From: Prevotella sp. CAG:485 | Lineage (GTDB): Bacteria > Bacteroidota > Bacteroidia > Bacteroidales > Muribaculaceae | DNA: 14,198 nucleotides | NCBI GenBank assembly: GCA_000437495.1 | Contig: FR897844.1 | Span: 491 to 14,688 of the forward strand | Direction of reading: 5' to 3' | Part shown: one piece after another, positions 12,914-14,198 of the stretch | Numbering within the stretch: position 1 is the stretch's first letter | How the letters are laid out: each line of letters opens with the position of its first letter | Notes under the pieces: generated by a model | Seen by the model: the letters and a program-made list of their open reading frames with translations, nothing else | Told to the model about the DNA's origin: nothing | Database searches by the model: none | Program-made: the position numbers and the translations under genes

Positions 12914-14198
12914 TCAGAGTTTCTCCTGGAGGAGACCTTTGCGGTAAGCGGCAAGGAGCATACGCAGCTCGTCAATCTGGCCCTGGAGCACGCGACCTAT
13001 GTCGGTGTCGCGCACGCAGACGCGGGCGGAGTTAAGCTCCACAATCTCCACTGTGGAGACGATGTCGCTGCCGGTGGTAACGGCATCCTCCTCGCTGGTG
13101 AAGGGCTCATGCTGCACCAGCTGGAAGCCTCTGCTGTGGTAAACGAGCGTATAGCCGGCAATGCCGGTGGTGTCGTGATATGCTTTTGCGAATCCGCCGT
13201 CAATGACCATCATCTTGCCGTTGGCCTTGACGGGACGCTCGCCCTTGCCGGCCTTTACGGGCACGTGGCCGTTGATGATATGGCGGTGTTCGCCCTGCAC
13301 GCCGAAGGCATCGAGGAGCATATCGCATACCTCGGCATCCTCGCGCAGAGTGTAGTAGAAGCCCTTCTCTTCGTGGCGCACGCCCTTGTCGGTGAGGAAG
13401 TAGCGCTCAAAGGTGGCCATCTTCGATTTGTCGAAAAGCGCCGAGTCGGGACCGCACCACAGATACCAGTAATAGTCGCGGGCGAAGTCGAGATACTCGG
13501 GCGCCACGTCGCGGGTGAAGGGTGCGCGCATCAGCAGCTCGGTCTGTTGCAGCAGCTCCTTGCCGGCATACTTATGGCCGCGAATCTCCACCTCTTTCAT
13601 GGTTCGGTCGGCATTGAGGGGTATGGAGGCGTGGAAGAGGAGGTTGCTGTTTACGATGGTGTACATGGAGCCGTGCTGAAGCATGGTGCCGATATGGCTG
13701 CGAAGCTTGTCGCTGACGCGGAAGGAGTGCACCAGGCCGTTGATGAGCTGTTCTTCCTCATCGGTGAGGCGGTAGGGGTCGGCGGGGTCAACGGTGGGGA
13801 AGTTGAGGTCAGGCATGGGATAATCCTGGCCGTCGATATTCACCGTGCCCTTTTCAAAGTCGATGCGGTGGAGGAGGTTGCGGTCGTCCATGTGCCATTC
13901 CGGATGGCGGGCGATGATGTCGTGCTCCAGCTTCATCTGAATCACGAAGATGGCTTTGTGCATCTGCGAGATGACGCGCTGATTCTTCTGCGAGATGTTG
14001 TTCTCCTCAGCCTTCACCTTGGGCTTGAAGACCTCGCAGGGGTCGTCGCCGTAAGTCTCCATGGCGAACATGGCCAGGGGCACCAAGTTGATGCCGTAGC
14101 CGTCTTCCAGGGTCTCCATGTTGGCGTAACGGAGCGAGATGCGGAGCACGTTGGCGATGGAACATTCGTTGCCGGCGGCGGCACCCATCCACAGAGCG
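12914..14198 (-). CDS. fbp: Fructose-1,6-bisphosphatase, class III (C-terminal part)
   Basis: About 428 C-terminal residues are visible. The gene enters from the right edge: the frame stays open past the first internal Met at 14188, reading ALWMGAAAGNECSI, so that Met is not the start. Class III enzymes are usually about 650 residues, so about a third is missing outside the window. The family is recognised by the segment HIINGHVPVKAGKGERPV (about residue 300 counted from the internal Met), then MMVIDGGFAKAY and GYTLVYHSRG. It hydrolyses fructose 1,6-bisphosphate to fructose 6-phosphate and phosphate in the cytoplasm, the committed step of gluconeogenesis, using a metallophosphatase fold unlike class I enzymes. 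The stop is TGA at 12916-12914. No disruption is seen in the visible part. Confidence 0.92.
   Translation of the reverse strand, partial: ALWMGAAAGNECSIANVLRISLRYANMETLEDGYGINLVPLAMFAMETYGDDPCEVFKPKVKAEENNISQKNQRVISQMHKAIFVIQMKLEHDIIARHPEWHMDDRNLLHRIDFEKGTVNIDGQDYPMPDLNFPTVDPADPYRLTDEEEQLINGLVHSFRVSDKLRSHIGTMLQHGSMYTIVNSNLLFHASIPLNADRTMKEVEIRGHKYAGKELLQQTELLMRAPFTRDVAPEYLDFARDYYWYLWCGPDSALFDKSKMATFERYFLTDKGVRHEEKGFYYTLREDAEVCDMLLDAFGVQGEHRHIINGHVPVKAGKGERPVKANGKMMVIDGGFAKAYHDTTGIAGYTLVYHSRGFQLVQHEPFTSEEDAVTTGSDIVSTVEIVELNSARVCVRDTDIGRVLQGQIDELRMLLAAYRKGLLQEKL

Overview
This window looks like a chromosomal segment of a Bacteroidales bacterium with a GC-rich genome (Muribaculaceae-like or a relative; the family cannot be settled from this sequence). 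The evidence is consistent: starts have no Shine-Dalgarno sequence, several promoters match the Bacteroidetes form TTTG-N20-TAnnTTTG, and the proteins include a C10 (streptopain-like) protease with a Spi prodomain, a giant GLUG-repeat surface protein, C-terminal tails resembling type IX secretion sorting signals, and a class III fructose-1,6-bisphosphatase.

Layout, left to right. (1) A 26-bp tandem repeat (1-65) abuts the start of a secreted C10 cysteine protease (68-2455, +), which ends at a clear hairpin terminator. (2) A promoter then drives a tiny, AT-richer, secreted single-RCC1-repeat protein (2633-2938, +). (3) On the minus strand is a compact two-gene redox operon: a membrane polyferredoxin that reads as a natural NapH-NapG fusion (5920 to 4418), then, after 10 bp, a twin-arginine, lipobox-bearing aldo/keto reductase with two C-terminal Fe-S motifs (4407 to 2998). 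(4) A 409-bp divergent intergenic region holds one promoter for each direction plus two hairpins. (5) A 1634-residue secreted GLUG-repeat protein (6330-11234, +) is built of three successive modules of growing size. (6) A strong hairpin separates it from a convergent 11-TM neurotransmitter:sodium symporter (12689 to 11328, -). (7) After an intergenic region with two inverted repeats comes the C-terminal two thirds of fructose-1,6-bisphosphatase (14198 to 12914, -), cut by the window edge.

How the genes work together: the protease and the GLUG protein are probably both exported, and their tails suggest type IX secretion or surface display. The most system-like element is the redox operon. The polyferredoxin has four NapH-type membrane helices with cytoplasmic clusters, then an internal twin-arginine hydrophobic segment, then four NapG-type clusters that would lie in the periplasm. 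Its partner is a predicted exported lipoprotein reductase that itself carries Fe-S motifs. Together they suggest a quinol-to-periplasmic-reductase electron wire whose substrate is unknown. The symporter and the bisphosphatase look like ordinary housekeeping genes unrelated to the others.
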